Made by a program: the position numbers and the translations under genes. Of a stretch of 64,000 bases of DNA, positions 53,838 through 63,455 are shown piece after piece. This DNA comes from Sphaerotilus microaerophilus. Lineage in GTDB: Bacteria > Pseudomonadota > Gammaproteobacteria > Burkholderiales > Burkholderiaceae_C. The notes beneath the pieces are model-generated. The model was given only the letters and a program-made list of their open reading frames with translations, searched no databases and was not told the DNA's origin. Location of the stretch: positions 4,464,001 to 4,528,000 of the forward strand of contig NZ_AP025730.1 of NCBI RefSeq assembly GCF_023734135.1, written 5' to 3'. Every line of letters starts with the position of its first letter. Position 1 is the stretch's first letter.

Positions 53838-54497
53838 ATGCTGCCGCTGACCTTCGGCGCGGGGCGCCCCCCGGGCGAGCCACTGCGCGTGCTCTGCCTG
53901 GGCGCGCACAGCGATGACATCGAGATCGGCTGCGCTGGCGCCCTGCTGCGCTGGCTGGCCGAGGTCCCGGGCCTGGAAGTGACCTGGGTGGTGCTCAGCG
54001 CCAGCGGCGCGCGCGCCGAGGAGGCCCGGCGCAGCGCGCAGGCCCTGCTGGCTGGCGCGGCCGGGCACGAGATCATCCTGGGTGACTTCCGCGACGCGCA
54101 CTTCCCGGCCGAGTTCGAGCGCCTCAAGGCCTTCTTCCAGGACCTGGGCAGGCGCCTGCAACCCGACCTGGTGCTGACCCACCGGCTGGAAGACCGCCAC
54201 CAGGACCACCGCCAGGTGGCCGAGTTGACCTGGCAGACCTGGCGCAGCCAGCTCGTGCTGGAGTACGAGATCCCCAAGTACGAGGGCGACCTCGGCCAGC
54301 CCAACCTCTACCTGCCGCTGCCCGCCGAGATCGCCGAGCGCAAGGTGCAGCACCTGCTGGCGCACTTCGGCAGCCAGCGCAGCAAGGACTGGTTCCGCGC
54401 CGAGACCTTCCGCGCGCTGATGGCGCTGCGCGGCATCGAGTGCCGCGCCGAGAGCGGCTTCGCCGAGGCCCTGCATCTGCGCAAGGCGGTGCTCTGA
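53838..54497 (+). CDS. PIG-L (LmbE) family deacetylase
   Basis: Zinc-dependent N-deacetylase-like protein of 219 aa. It shows the family motif GAHSDDIEIGC (AHxDD, about residues 23-33) and the second metal motif HQDHRQV. Family members remove acetyl groups from N-acetylated sugars. Here it probably works with the following aminotransferase and the DUF4910 protein on an amino sugar or its acyl group. Its start is 18 bp after rfbF. Confidence 0.91.
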   Translation: MLPLTFGAGRPPGEPLRVLCLGAHSDDIEIGCAGALLRWLAEVPGLEVTWVVLSASGARAEEARRSAQALLAGAAGHEIILGDFRDAHFPAEFERLKAFFQDLGRRLQPDLVLTHRLEDRHQDHRQVAELTWQTWRSQLVLEYEIPKYEGDLGQPNLYLPLPAEIAERKVQHLLAHFGSQRSKDWFRAETFRALMALRGIECRAESGFAEALHLRKAVL

Positions 54498-54568
54498 GCA
54501 CCTGGGACGAGCCCCGCCTGCCGCACCCGCCGAACACCGACCCCTTGCCTGCAACAGGAACCCCGCCC

Positions 54569-55891
54569 ATGACCGCCGCCCTGCCCACCTCCGACCTGGC
54601 ACAGCGCCTGCAGCGCCGCGCCCATGAGCTGATCCCCGGCGGCGCGCACACCTATGCCAAGGGCGACGACCAGTTCCCCGCCAACGCGCCGCCCTTCATC
54701 GTGCGCGGGCAGGGCTGCCACGCCTGGGACATCGACGGGCGGGAGTACATCGAGTACGGCATGGGCCTGCGCGCGGTGACGCTGGGCCACGCCTTCGCCC
54801 CGGTGGTGGAGGCGGTCACCCGCCAGCTCCAGCACGGCGTCAACTTCACCCGCCCCGCGCCCATCGAGCAGGAGTGCGCGCAGACGCTGCTGTCCACCGT
54901 GCCCGGCGCGGAGATGGTCAAGTTCTGCAAGGACGGCTCCCACGCGGTGGACGGCGCGGTGCGCCTGGCGCGCGCCGCCACCGGGCGCGACGGCGTGGCG
55001 ATCTGCGCGGACCACCCCTTCTTCTCGACGGGCGACTGGTTCATCGGCACCAGCGAGATGAACGCCGGCATCCCGGCCGCCACGCGCCGGCTGGTGCACG
55101 CCTTCCCGTACAACGACCGCGCCGCGCTGCAGGCCCTCTTTGCCGACCACCCCGGCCAGATCGCCTGCGTGGTGATGGAGGCCGCCCGCATCGACGAGCC
55201 CGACGTTGGCTACCTCCAGTGGGTCAAGGACACCGTGCACGCCCACGGCGCGCTGCTGGTGTTCGACGAGATGATCACGGGCTTTCGCTGGCACCTGGGC
55301 GGCGCACAGGCCGAGTACGGCGTCACCGCCGACCTGACCACCTACGGCAAGGCACTGGCCAACGGCTTCTCGGTCTCGGCGCTGGCCGGCCGGCGCGAGC
55401 TGATGCGCCTGGGCGGGCTGGACCACGACCGCGAGCGCGTCTTCCTGCTGTCCACCACCCACGGCGCGCAGACCCACGAGCTGGCTGCCGCCATCGCAAC
55501 GATGCGCTTCTACCGCGAGCACCCGGTCATCGAGACGCTGCAAGCGCGCGGGCAGCGCCTGCGCGAGGGCGTCACCCAGGCCAGCGCCGCGCTGGGCCTG
55601 GGCCGGCAGGTGGGTGTGGTCAGCCGCGACTGCAACCTGCTCTTCTACACCCGCGACGCCCAGGGCCAGCCCAGCCAGCCGCTGCGCACCCTGTTCATGC
55701 AGGAGTTGGTGCGCCACGGCATCCTGGCGCCCTCCTTCGTGGTCAGCTGGTCCCATTCGGAGGCCGACATCGACCGCACCATCGACGCCGTGGCGCGGGC
55801 CCTGCAGGTCTACCGCCAGGCGCTGGACGGCGGCGTCGAGCGTTTTCTGCAAGGGCCGGCGGTTCAGCCGGTCTTCAGGCGCTTTGCGTAA
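54569..55891 (+). CDS. Class III aminotransferase, glutamate-1-semialdehyde aminomutase-like
   Basis: PLP-dependent aminotransferase of 440 aa. Landmarks are the N-terminal LIPGGAHTYAKGDDQFP, the cofactor-phosphate region, VFDEMITGFRWHLGGAQAEYGV and the PLP lysine in YGKALANGF. It is like HemL in fold but its N-terminus and context differ from tetrapyrrole HemL, and it lies in the CDP-sugar operon, so I infer transamination of a keto sugar or of a small moiety attached to it. The start at 54569 has AGGA upstream; the frame is open 43 codons earlier, inside the PIG-L gene. Confidence 0.88.
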   Translation: MTAALPTSDLAQRLQRRAHELIPGGAHTYAKGDDQFPANAPPFIVRGQGCHAWDIDGREYIEYGMGLRAVTLGHAFAPVVEAVTRQLQHGVNFTRPAPIEQECAQTLLSTVPGAEMVKFCKDGSHAVDGAVRLARAATGRDGVAICADHPFFSTGDWFIGTSEMNAGIPAATRRLVHAFPYNDRAALQALFADHPGQIACVVMEAARIDEPDVGYLQWVKDTVHAHGALLVFDEMITGFRWHLGGAQAEYGVTADLTTYGKALANGFSVSALAGRRELMRLGGLDHDRERVFLLSTTHGAQTHELAAAIATMRFYREHPVIETLQARGQRLREGVTQASAALGLGRQVGVVSRDCNLLFYTRDAQGQPSQPLRTLFMQELVRHGILAPSFVVSWSHSEADIDRTIDAVARALQVYRQALDGGVERFLQGPAVQPVFRRFA

Positions 55892-55914
55892 CATAATGTG
55901 ACTTCCTTCACGAG

Positions 55915-56751
55915 ATGCACGGGCTGCCCATGAGCCCGGCTGATCACATGCCCCACACCGAGCCTCCCGCGCTGGCGCCTGCAACGCCGGGCACGCTGCG
56001 ACTCGCACTGGTTTCCGGCGGCTCGCGCGGCCTGGGGCGGGCCCTGTGCGAGCGGCTGCAGGACGAGGGCTTCCAGGTGGTGGAGTTCTCGCGCGCCGCC
56101 CCGTACCGCTACTCGGTACGCTCCGACCTGGCGGACCCGGCGCTGGCGCGCGCCATCATCGCTGCAACGCTGGTCCGCTTCGACCCGGGCACCGTCGGCG
56201 AGCTGCTGGTGATCAGCAACGCCAGCACGCTGCAGCCCATCGGCCCGGTGGAGCGGCAGCGGCCCACGGCCATCGTCGCCAACCTGAACGCCAACCTCGT
56301 CGCCCCCGTGGCTTGGCTGGGTGCGGTGCTGGCGCACTTCCAGGCCAGCCCGGCGCGCAAGGTGATCGCCCAGATCACCAGCGGTGCAGCGCGGCGCCCG
56401 CACGCCGGCCTGGCGCTCTACGGTGCGGCCAAGGCGGGCATGGAGCAGTTCCTGCGTGTGCTGGCCCACGAGCAGCAGGAGCGCGCGCAGCCCTTCATCA
56501 CCGTGAGCGTCGACCCCGGCGCGCTCGACACCGACATGCAGGCGGAACTGCGCGATGCGCCCGCCCAGGACCTGCCCGGCCGCGCCGACTTCGAGCAGCG
56601 CCAGCAGCTCGGCCAGCTGATGGACGCCGAGGCCGCCGCCACCGAGATCGTCACCCTGCTGTGCTCGCCCCGGCTGAAGACCGGCATGCGCTACCGCGTT
56701 GGGCCGAGCGGCGATACCGCACCCGCCCCGCTGGACGAGCGCCTGGGCTGA
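55915..56751 (+). CDS. Short-chain dehydrogenase/reductase
   Basis: Classical SDR of 278 aa with the NAD(P) motif SGGSRGLGRAL (about 35-45), NAS in VISNASTLQPIG, and the YxxxK pair in YGAAKAG. It resembles sepiapterin-reductase/YdfG-type members. Last gene of the operon, 23 bp after the aminotransferase; it may reduce the 4-keto group of the CDP-sugar or act on an appended group. Three starts are possible (55915, 55930, 55948); none has a good ribosome-binding site, so the exact N-terminus is uncertain. Confidence 0.87.
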   Translation: MHGLPMSPADHMPHTEPPALAPATPGTLRLALVSGGSRGLGRALCERLQDEGFQVVEFSRAAPYRYSVRSDLADPALARAIIAATLVRFDPGTVGELLVISNASTLQPIGPVERQRPTAIVANLNANLVAPVAWLGAVLAHFQASPARKVIAQITSGAARRPHAGLALYGAAKAGMEQFLRVLAHEQQERAQPFITVSVDPGALDTDMQAELRDAPAQDLPGRADFEQRQQLGQLMDAEAAATEIVTLLCSPRLKTGMRYRVGPSGDTAPAPLDERLG

Positions 56752-56917
56752 GCTGCGCCAGCCGCGGCCCTGCCGCTGTGCCAGTGTGGAGCGCCCCGCG
56801 CCGCTGACGCAGGACGGGAGCGCCGCCCGCCGCTCCCTGTGGCGCCGCCGCACCTGGGGCTTTCCAGCAGCCGGGAAGATTTCCCTGTCGGGCCCCCGAG
56901 CGGCTCGGTAACGTTCT

Positions 56918-56941
56918 GGCAACACTCGTCCAGACGTTGCC
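56918..56941 (+). promoter_or_regulatory. Inverted repeat touching the TonB-receptor start codon
   Basis: GGCAAC (56918-56923) and GTTGCC (56936-56941) pair across 12 nt and end directly at the ATG. As RNA the stem would cover the ribosome-binding site. Function is unproved. Confidence 0.25.
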
Positions 56942-59296
56942 ATGAAGCCCCTGCTCCCCCCCCTCGCTCCCGGACACGCCCACCCTCGCCTGCACGCCCT
57001 GCGGGCCCTACAGGTGGCCACCCTCGCCTGCTGCGCGCTGGCAGGCCAGGCGGGGGCCCAGTCCACCGCCCCAGCCACGGCCCCGACCGCCGATGCGGCC
57101 CGGCCCGCGCTCGAACGCGTCGAGATCATCGGCACCACCCCCATCCCCGGCACCGGGCTGGACCGCGACAAGTTGCCCGGCAACGTCCAGCACTTCGGCG
57201 GCGCGCGCCTGCGCGAGGCCGCTGCACAGAACCTGCCGGACCTGCTGCGCAGCCAGGTCGGCTCCGTCAGCGTGGTCGAGACCCAGGGCAACCCCTATCA
57301 GCTCGAAGTCAACTACCGCGGCTTCACCGCCAGCCCGCTGCTGGGCCAGCCGCAGGGCCTGTCGGTCTTCCTGGACGGCGTGCGGCTCAACGAGCCCTTT
57401 GGCGACGTGGTGAACTGGGACCTGGTGCCGCGCAACGCCCTGGCCAGCCTCACGGTGATGCCCGGCTCCAACCCCGTCTTCGGGCTCAACACCCTGGGTG
57501 GTGCGCTGGCGCTCACCACCAAGCGAGGCGACACCCACCCGGGCAGCGAGGTCGAGCTGGGCGTCGGCGCCTTCGGACGGCGCAGCCTGGAGCTGTCGCA
57601 CGGCATGACGCTGGGCGAAGGCACCCACCTCTTCCTGGCCGGCGACGTCTACCAGGAAGACGGCTGGCGCGACCACTCGCCCTCCGATCTGCGCCACGTC
57701 TTCGTGCGCCTCGACCACCGCAGCGGCCCGCTCGACGGGTCCCTCAGCGTCATGGGTGCCGACAACGACCTGATCGGCAACGGCCTGCTGCCCGAGACCC
57801 TGCTCGCCGTCGACCGCGCCCAGATCTACACCCGCCCCGACCAGACCCGCAACCGCCTCGCCGGCCTCACTGGCCGCGTCGGCCTCGACCTGGGCGCCGG
57901 CCAGCGCCTGGAGGCCCAGGCGCACGCCCGCCAGCTCAAGGCCCGCACCGTCAACGGCGACCTGAACGACGAGTGGGACGGCGTCTCCCCCCTGACCGGC
58001 GTCGAAAACCGCACCGCCGCCAGCCAGCGCAGCAGCGGCCTCACCCTGCAGTGGCAGCGCAGCAGCGCCGACAGCCTCGTCATCGTCGGTGCCTCGCATG
58101 AGCGCAGCCGCACCCACTTCGAGCAGACCGAGGCCGAAGGCGTGCTCGACGCCAGCCGCGCCGTCACCGACCTGGAGGACGAAGAGCTCAACGCCGCCAT
58201 CGCCGGGCGCTCGCGCACCCACAGCGTCTATGCCACCGGCACCCTGCAGGCCACGCCCGCCCTGGCGGTCACCGCCTCGGGCCGCTACAACCAGACCCAC
58301 GTCACCACCGTGGACGAAGGGCGCCTGCGCGGCCTCACCACCGCGCTGGACAGCGACCACCGCTTCCGTGCCTTCAACCCCGCCCTGGGCGCCACCTGGG
58401 CCCTCAGCCCTGGCCTGACCGCCTACGGCAACGCCAGCCAGGGCAACCGCGCGCCCAGCCCCATCGAGCTGGGCTGCTCCGACCCCGACAACCCCTGCAT
58501 CCTCCCCAACGCCCTGCAGGCCGACCCGCCGCTCAAGCAGGTCATCTCCCGCTCGCTGGAGGCCGGCCTGCGCGGCGAGGCCCTGCCCGGCTGGCGCTGG
58601 AACGCCGGCGTGTTCAGCACCACCAACCGCGACGACATCCTCTTCATCAGCAACGGCCGCGCCGCCGGCTACTTCGCCAACTTCGGCAAGACCCGCCGCC
58701 AGGGTCTCGAACTCGGCCTGAGCGGGCGTAGCGGCGCCTTTGATGCGGCGCTGCACTACACCCGCCTGGCCGCCACCTACCGCAGCCCCGCCTGCCTGGT
58801 CGCGCAGGCCAACAGCACCGCCAACAGCAGCAGCCTGTGCACCGGCGAGGACGAGATCGAGGTGCGCAGCGGCGACCGCCTGCCCGGCCTGCCCGAGAAC
58901 GTCTTCAAGCTCGACGTCGGCTGGCGCGGCCTGCCCGGCCTGCCGAACCTGCGAATTGGCGCCAACCTGCAGGCCCAGTCCGGCCTCTACGTGCGCGGCA
59001 ACGAGAACAACCGCCACCAGAGCGACGGTGCCGACTTCCACGGCAGCGGCCGCACCGCCGGCTTCGCGATCCTGAACCTGCAGGCCCGCTGGCAGGTCGC
59101 TCCCGGCTGGACCGTGCTCGGCAAGGTCAACAACGCCTTCGACCGCCGCCACGCCACCGGCGGCCTGCTGGGTGAAAACGCCTTCAACGCCGCCGGCCAG
59201 CTGCAGGCACCGGACGACTGGCGCGACGAACAGTTCGTCGCCCCCGGCACCCCGCGCTCCTGGACCCTCGCGCTGCAGTGGCGCTTCGGCGGCTGA
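56942..59296 (+). CDS. TonB-dependent outer-membrane receptor
   Basis: A 784-aa outer-membrane protein with a signal peptide (QVATLACCALAGQAGAQS, cleavage about residue 40). A plug domain follows (about 60-180: LPDLLRSQVGSVSV, VFLDGVRLNEPFGDVVNWDLVP, VFGLNTLGGALAL), then a 22-strand-type beta-barrel with SPGLTAYGNASQGNRAPSP and NAFDRRHATGGLL near the end, finishing in a typical aromatic strand (LALQWRFGG). The ligand is unknown; no cobalamin riboswitch or clear Fur box was seen upstream and no transport partner genes are adjacent. Confidence 0.93.
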   Translation: MKPLLPPLAPGHAHPRLHALRALQVATLACCALAGQAGAQSTAPATAPTADAARPALERVEIIGTTPIPGTGLDRDKLPGNVQHFGGARLREAAAQNLPDLLRSQVGSVSVVETQGNPYQLEVNYRGFTASPLLGQPQGLSVFLDGVRLNEPFGDVVNWDLVPRNALASLTVMPGSNPVFGLNTLGGALALTTKRGDTHPGSEVELGVGAFGRRSLELSHGMTLGEGTHLFLAGDVYQEDGWRDHSPSDLRHVFVRLDHRSGPLDGSLSVMGADNDLIGNGLLPETLLAVDRAQIYTRPDQTRNRLAGLTGRVGLDLGAGQRLEAQAHARQLKARTVNGDLNDEWDGVSPLTGVENRTAASQRSSGLTLQWQRSSADSLVIVGASHERSRTHFEQTEAEGVLDASRAVTDLEDEELNAAIAGRSRTHSVYATGTLQATPALAVTASGRYNQTHVTTVDEGRLRGLTTALDSDHRFRAFNPALGATWALSPGLTAYGNASQGNRAPSPIELGCSDPDNPCILPNALQADPPLKQVISRSLEAGLRGEALPGWRWNAGVFSTTNRDDILFISNGRAAGYFANFGKTRRQGLELGLSGRSGAFDAALHYTRLAATYRSPACLVAQANSTANSSSLCTGEDEIEVRSGDRLPGLPENVFKLDVGWRGLPGLPNLRIGANLQAQSGLYVRGNENNRHQSDGADFHGSGRTAGFAILNLQARWQVAPGWTVLGKVNNAFDRRHATGGLLGENAFNAAGQLQAPDDWRDEQFVAPGTPRSWTLALQWRFGG

Positions 59297-59363
59297 ACGC
59301 CAGGGTGATCGCCGGGGTGATCGCCGGAGGCTGAACGTCCGCGGCTGAAGCCGCTGGCCAGGG

Positions 59364-60539
59364 CTACGGCGCCGCCTCGCCCTCTGACGTGCACACCCGA
59401 TTGCGCCCCTCGCGCTTGGCACGGTACAGCGCGGCATCGGCCCGCTTCAGCATCTCGCCCACGTTCGCGTCGCCTGGGCTGACCGTCGCCACGCCCACGC
59501 TGGCGGTGACGGCAATCGACACCCCGGCCTCCACCTGCACCGCCTCGGCAGCGACGGCCTGGCGCAGCCGCTCCGCGGCCACCGTGGACACGCCGGACGC
59601 GCAGGCCTCCAGCACCGCCATGAACTCCTCGCCGCCAACGCGCCCCACCGCATCCACCTCGCGCACATGGGCCACGAGCTGGCCGGCCGCGGCCTTCAGC
59701 ACCTCGTCGCCGGCCTGGTGGCCCCAGGTGTCGTTGATGTGCTTGAAATGGTCGAGATCGACCGACACGACCGTGAACGGCTCGGCCAGGCGGCGCCAGC
59801 GGCTCCAGGCCCGGTCCAGCAGCTGCTCCATCGCCCGCCGGTTGAGCAGGCCCGTCAGCGCATCGCGCTGCACCAGCGTGGTGAGCCGGCGCAGCAGGCG
59901 CAGCACGATCAGGAAGAGAAACATGAAGTTGAAGCTCGCCGCCGCGGCCATCGTCATATAGACCAGCCCCATGTTCAGCGCGCTGGGCACATGCAGCGGC
60001 ACGATGTTCTGCGGTGCCACCAGCGCGATCACCACGCGCACCCAGTTGATCAGGCCGATCACCCCGTTGGTCGTGGCCACCACCCGGGCCACCGTGCGGC
60101 CAAACTGGTCACGCAGCGTGCGGTGCGCGCGCCAGGTCGTGCTCAGCACCACCCAGCCCACCGCCGCGGCCACCAGGTAGCCGGGGTGGATCCAGCCCCT
60201 GGGCTGCGGCACCGGGCCCAGCCAGATCATGCCGGCCAGCGTCACTGCGACCAGCACCAGCATTTCGCCGGTGCGCTCGGGCAGCCGCAGGAAGGCCAGC
60301 ATGCCGCGCTGCGCGCAGATGAAGGCCAGCAGCAGCGCGACGTTGGCGCCAATCTCCGTGAGCCAGACGTTCATGTCCGGCCGCTGGGACATCAGTGCCA
60401 GCCCCAGCGCCAGGCCCAGCGCGTACACCAGCCAGTGGCCAACGGCGCGCCGCTCGTCGCCGATCACCGCCCAGGCCAGCCCCCACATGCTGGCGTAGAG
60501 CAGCATCTGGAAGCAGGTCAACAAGATCAAGGGGCTCAT
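59364..60539 (-). CDS. Membrane diguanylate cyclase (GGEEF)
   Basis: A 391-aa protein with six or seven N-terminal membrane spans (to about residue 225) that form the sensor part and a C-terminal GGDEF domain. The active-site motif is GGEEF in GRVGGEEFMAVLEA, with an inhibitory RxxD site (REVD) five residues before it, and DHFKHINDTWGHQAGD upstream. It should make c-di-GMP from two GTP. It is convergent with the TonB receptor gene. Confidence 0.93.
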   Translation of the reverse strand: MSPLILLTCFQMLLYASMWGLAWAVIGDERRAVGHWLVYALGLALGLALMSQRPDMNVWLTEIGANVALLLAFICAQRGMLAFLRLPERTGEMLVLVAVTLAGMIWLGPVPQPRGWIHPGYLVAAAVGWVVLSTTWRAHRTLRDQFGRTVARVVATTNGVIGLINWVRVVIALVAPQNIVPLHVPSALNMGLVYMTMAAAASFNFMFLFLIVLRLLRRLTTLVQRDALTGLLNRRAMEQLLDRAWSRWRRLAEPFTVVSVDLDHFKHINDTWGHQAGDEVLKAAAGQLVAHVREVDAVGRVGGEEFMAVLEACASGVSTVAAERLRQAVAAEAVQVEAGVSIAVTASVGVATVSPGDANVGEMLKRADAALYRAKREGRNRVCTSEGEAAP

Positions 60540-60849
60540 GGCGGGGTCAGAAGAGGCAGGTCAGTGAAGCCGCATCAGGGCCCGACGCGCCGATGCGGGC
60601 AGGACCCTGCGCCACCGCGCGGACCGCGCCCGGAGCGCGCACGAGGTGACATCGTGAATCCCGATGCTGCCAGCAACCTCCCGGCCCCTGTCGCCGGATG
60701 ACCGCCGCAGAACCCGGCCAATCGCCACCACCGGGCGGGCGGCCCTGCTGCTGACAGCAGCGCTGACCCGGCCGCTGCGGTCCGGCTGGCCTTGCCCATC
60801 CATGGCCGATCGTCGCAGGTCGGTCCGGGGACGCCCCAATCCCGACGGG
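60540..60849. other. Gene-free stretch between two c-di-GMP genes
   Basis: These 310 bp hold the upstream region of the GGEEF gene and the 3' side of the GGDDF-EAL gene. Only short frames are open and none looks like protein. I see no clear promoter, terminator or RNA gene. Confidence 0.45.
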
Positions 60850-63177
60850 TCACTCTGGCGACGGTGACAGCTCAAGGCTGGCGCTCTCCAGCTCCGCGAT
60901 GACGGCGCTGCATCCCGCCCGAAGGACGGCCGCGAAGGTCGCCGAGTCGACCGGGCGACCGGTGAGGTAGCCCTGGATCTCGGCGCAACCCATGTGGCGC
61001 AGCCGGGCGAGTTCCTCAGGCGTTTCCACGCCTTCGGCGATGGTCTTCAGGCCCAGGTTGTCGGCCAGGCCGATGATGGTGCTGACGATCGCATCATCCT
61101 GCCCGCGCATGCCGAGTCCGCGCACGAACGACTGGTCGATCTTCAGCTTGTCCACCGAGAAGCGCTGCAGGTACTTGAGCGAGGAGTAGCCGGTCCCGAA
61201 GTCGTCGATCGACAGGCGCACGCCGATGCCCTTGAGGGCCTCGATCGTGCCGATGGTGAACTCCGAGTCCTCCATCGCGATGCTTTCGGTGAGTTCGAGT
61301 TCCAGCATGGAGGGGTCCATGCCGGCGGACGTGATGACCTTGTGCACCTCGGCGATCAGCATCGGGTCGCGGAACTGGATGGCCGAGAGGTTCACCGCGA
61401 CCGGAACCGCTCGAAGCCCCTGCGCCTGCCATTGCACGGTCTGCTGGACGGCGCGGCGAATCACCCAGGAGCCGATCGGCGGAATCAAACCGGCTTCTTC
61501 GGCGATCGGGATGAAGCGCGCAGGAGACACGTACCCCAGCTTGGGGTGATTCCACCGCAGCAGGGCCTCCGCACCGAGCAGCCGTCCCGTGTGCGCGTCG
61601 AACTGAGGCTGGTAGTGCAGCAGCAATTCGTCGCGCTCCAGGGCCCAGCGCAGGTCATTGGCGAGTTCCAGATCGGTCTGCACCCGCTCCTGCAGCGCGC
61701 GCGAGGCGATGCGCACCAGCCCGCGACCTTCGCGCTTGGCCTGATGGACCGCAGAATCGGCCGCCTGGCGGAGTTCCAGGTAGGTCGATCCGTTGTCCGG
61801 ACACATCGCGATGCCCACACTGGCCGACAGGCTGAACTGCCGGTCCGCAATCTGCATCGGCAGTGCCAGGGTGTCCATCAGCTTCACACCCAGCGGAGCC
61901 ACATCACTGAGGTCCACGTCCGGTTGGAGCAGCAGGAAATCGTCGCCGCCCGTACGGCACAGCGTGGCGGTCGGATCGATCACCGCCTGCAGGCGGTGAC
62001 CGATTTCCCGAAGGACCTCGTCCCCCGCGGCGTGCCCCATCGTCTCGTTGATCGCGGTGAACCGGTCCACGTTGAGATGGAGGAACAGCAAGGACTTGCC
62101 CGTCTGCACGGCCTCCGACAGCTTCAGCTCCGCACGGGCAGCCAGCAGCTGCTGGTTGGGCAAGCCGGTGAGCGGATCGTAGTTGACCAGCTTCTGGATG
62201 CGGGCCTCGGTGGCCTTGTGTGTGCTGGTGTCGGTGAAGATCCCCAGGTACTGGTGCACCTCACCCCGCGGGCCCCGGATCGCGCTGACCGACAGCCACT
62301 CGGGGTAGATCTCCCCCGACTTCCTGCGGTTCCAGACCTCGCCTTCCCAACGGCCTGTCGACTCGATCTGAGCCCACATCTGCGCATAGAAGGCGGCGTC
62401 ATGCCGCCCGGAACTGAGCAGGGATGGGGTCTGGCCCAGCACCTCAACGGCCTGGTACCCCGTCACCTCCGTGAACGTCCGGTTCACGGAAACCAGTCGC
62501 CTCTGGGCATCCGTGATCATGATGCCCTCCTGGCTCAGGTCGAAGACCTGCGCGATCAGGTGCGCACGCTCCTGCGCCTCGCGCCTGGCCGTCACGTCCA
62601 GCCAGGCACCGGTCATCGCCACCGGTTGCCCTTGTTGGTCGAATCGCATGACCGCGCTGTCGTCGATCCAGCAATGGGTGCCGTCGGCGCGTCGGATGCG
62701 GTACTCGTGGCGCAGGGTTCCCGTTTCTCTCAGCACCTGCTGGCCGCGCAGGACGCGGTCAAGATCCTCCGGGTGGATGCTGCGGGTCCAGAGGTCCGGC
62801 AGGGTCGTCCACTCCTCCACCGTATACCCGGTCAGTTGCTCGACCGTGTGGCTCACCAGGGTGATCTTCCACCCATCTCTGTGCGGGCCGGTCGGCTCCA
62901 GTGCATAGATCGCCACCGGGGTGACGTCCAGGATCTGCGCCATGAAGTCGCGCTGCCGGCGGGTCTCCGTTTCGAGAGCCGAGCGCCGGCGCTCGGCCCA
63001 GCGCGTCAACCCGTAGACCAGCACCGCGCTTGTGAACACATACACCAGCCCCTTGATCGACTGGAGTTCGGTCAGCTTCTGCGGGTCGGAGACGACCGAC
63101 GCCAACGTGCGGTCGGACAGCAGGATCCACGCGATGCCGAAGGCGAAATAGAGCAGCGAAATGACGGTGGCATTCAT
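60850..63177 (-). CDS. PAS-GGDDF-EAL protein, probable c-di-GMP phosphodiesterase
   Basis: A 775-aa protein. Two N-terminal membrane helices (VISLLYFAFGIAWILLSD and LVYVFTSAVLVYGL) frame a short periplasmic loop. Two PAS/PAC domains follow (about 85-330), then a GGDEF domain whose motif is GGDDF and which lacks the RxxD site, then a complete EAL domain (EALLRW, LELTES, DDFGTGYSSL, KIDQSF, AEGVET, IQGYLTGRP). The cyclase half is probably inactive or regulatory and the EAL half active. The start at 63177 gives the usual membrane N-terminus; the frame stays open to an ATG at 63315, and no ribosome-binding site settles it. Confidence 0.9.
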   Translation of the reverse strand: MNATVISLLYFAFGIAWILLSDRTLASVVSDPQKLTELQSIKGLVYVFTSAVLVYGLTRWAERRRSALETETRRQRDFMAQILDVTPVAIYALEPTGPHRDGWKITLVSHTVEQLTGYTVEEWTTLPDLWTRSIHPEDLDRVLRGQQVLRETGTLRHEYRIRRADGTHCWIDDSAVMRFDQQGQPVAMTGAWLDVTARREAQERAHLIAQVFDLSQEGIMITDAQRRLVSVNRTFTEVTGYQAVEVLGQTPSLLSSGRHDAAFYAQMWAQIESTGRWEGEVWNRRKSGEIYPEWLSVSAIRGPRGEVHQYLGIFTDTSTHKATEARIQKLVNYDPLTGLPNQQLLAARAELKLSEAVQTGKSLLFLHLNVDRFTAINETMGHAAGDEVLREIGHRLQAVIDPTATLCRTGGDDFLLLQPDVDLSDVAPLGVKLMDTLALPMQIADRQFSLSASVGIAMCPDNGSTYLELRQAADSAVHQAKREGRGLVRIASRALQERVQTDLELANDLRWALERDELLLHYQPQFDAHTGRLLGAEALLRWNHPKLGYVSPARFIPIAEEAGLIPPIGSWVIRRAVQQTVQWQAQGLRAVPVAVNLSAIQFRDPMLIAEVHKVITSAGMDPSMLELELTESIAMEDSEFTIGTIEALKGIGVRLSIDDFGTGYSSLKYLQRFSVDKLKIDQSFVRGLGMRGQDDAIVSTIIGLADNLGLKTIAEGVETPEELARLRHMGCAEIQGYLTGRPVDSATFAAVLRAGCSAVIAELESASLELSPSPE

Positions 63178-63455
63178 GCCATGCAGACACGGTCCGAACC
63201 AAGAAGAGAGCCGAACCCGGCTCGGCCAATTGACGATGCGGCCCTCTGCCACAGCCCAATTGTGCGTCTCCTCTTCCAGACCATCTTGCTGAACAGGCAG
63301 GCCATACCCATGCATCTCATGGCCACACTGGCATCAAACACGGCCTGCCAGGAGCCTGCCCGGCTGAACGGAATCCCCCTCTTGCTCGTGTGCCTGTGCC
63401 TGTGCCTGTGCGGGTGCGTGGCCGCGAATCTGCGGCCCGCCTCACACCACCCGCA

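Noticed and set aside
54569..55891. Calling the aminotransferase hemL
   Set aside because: Similarity to the glutamate-1-semialdehyde aminomutase fold is clear, but the operon is for sugar synthesis and the N-terminus differs.
56752..56941. Cobalamin riboswitch before the TonB receptor
   Set aside because: The B12-box and neighbouring conserved blocks are not present in these 190 bp.
57008..59437. An 809-codon frame opposite the TonB receptor gene
   Set aside because: The sense strand is a complete receptor; the antisense product is Ala/Gly/Val-rich without motifs.
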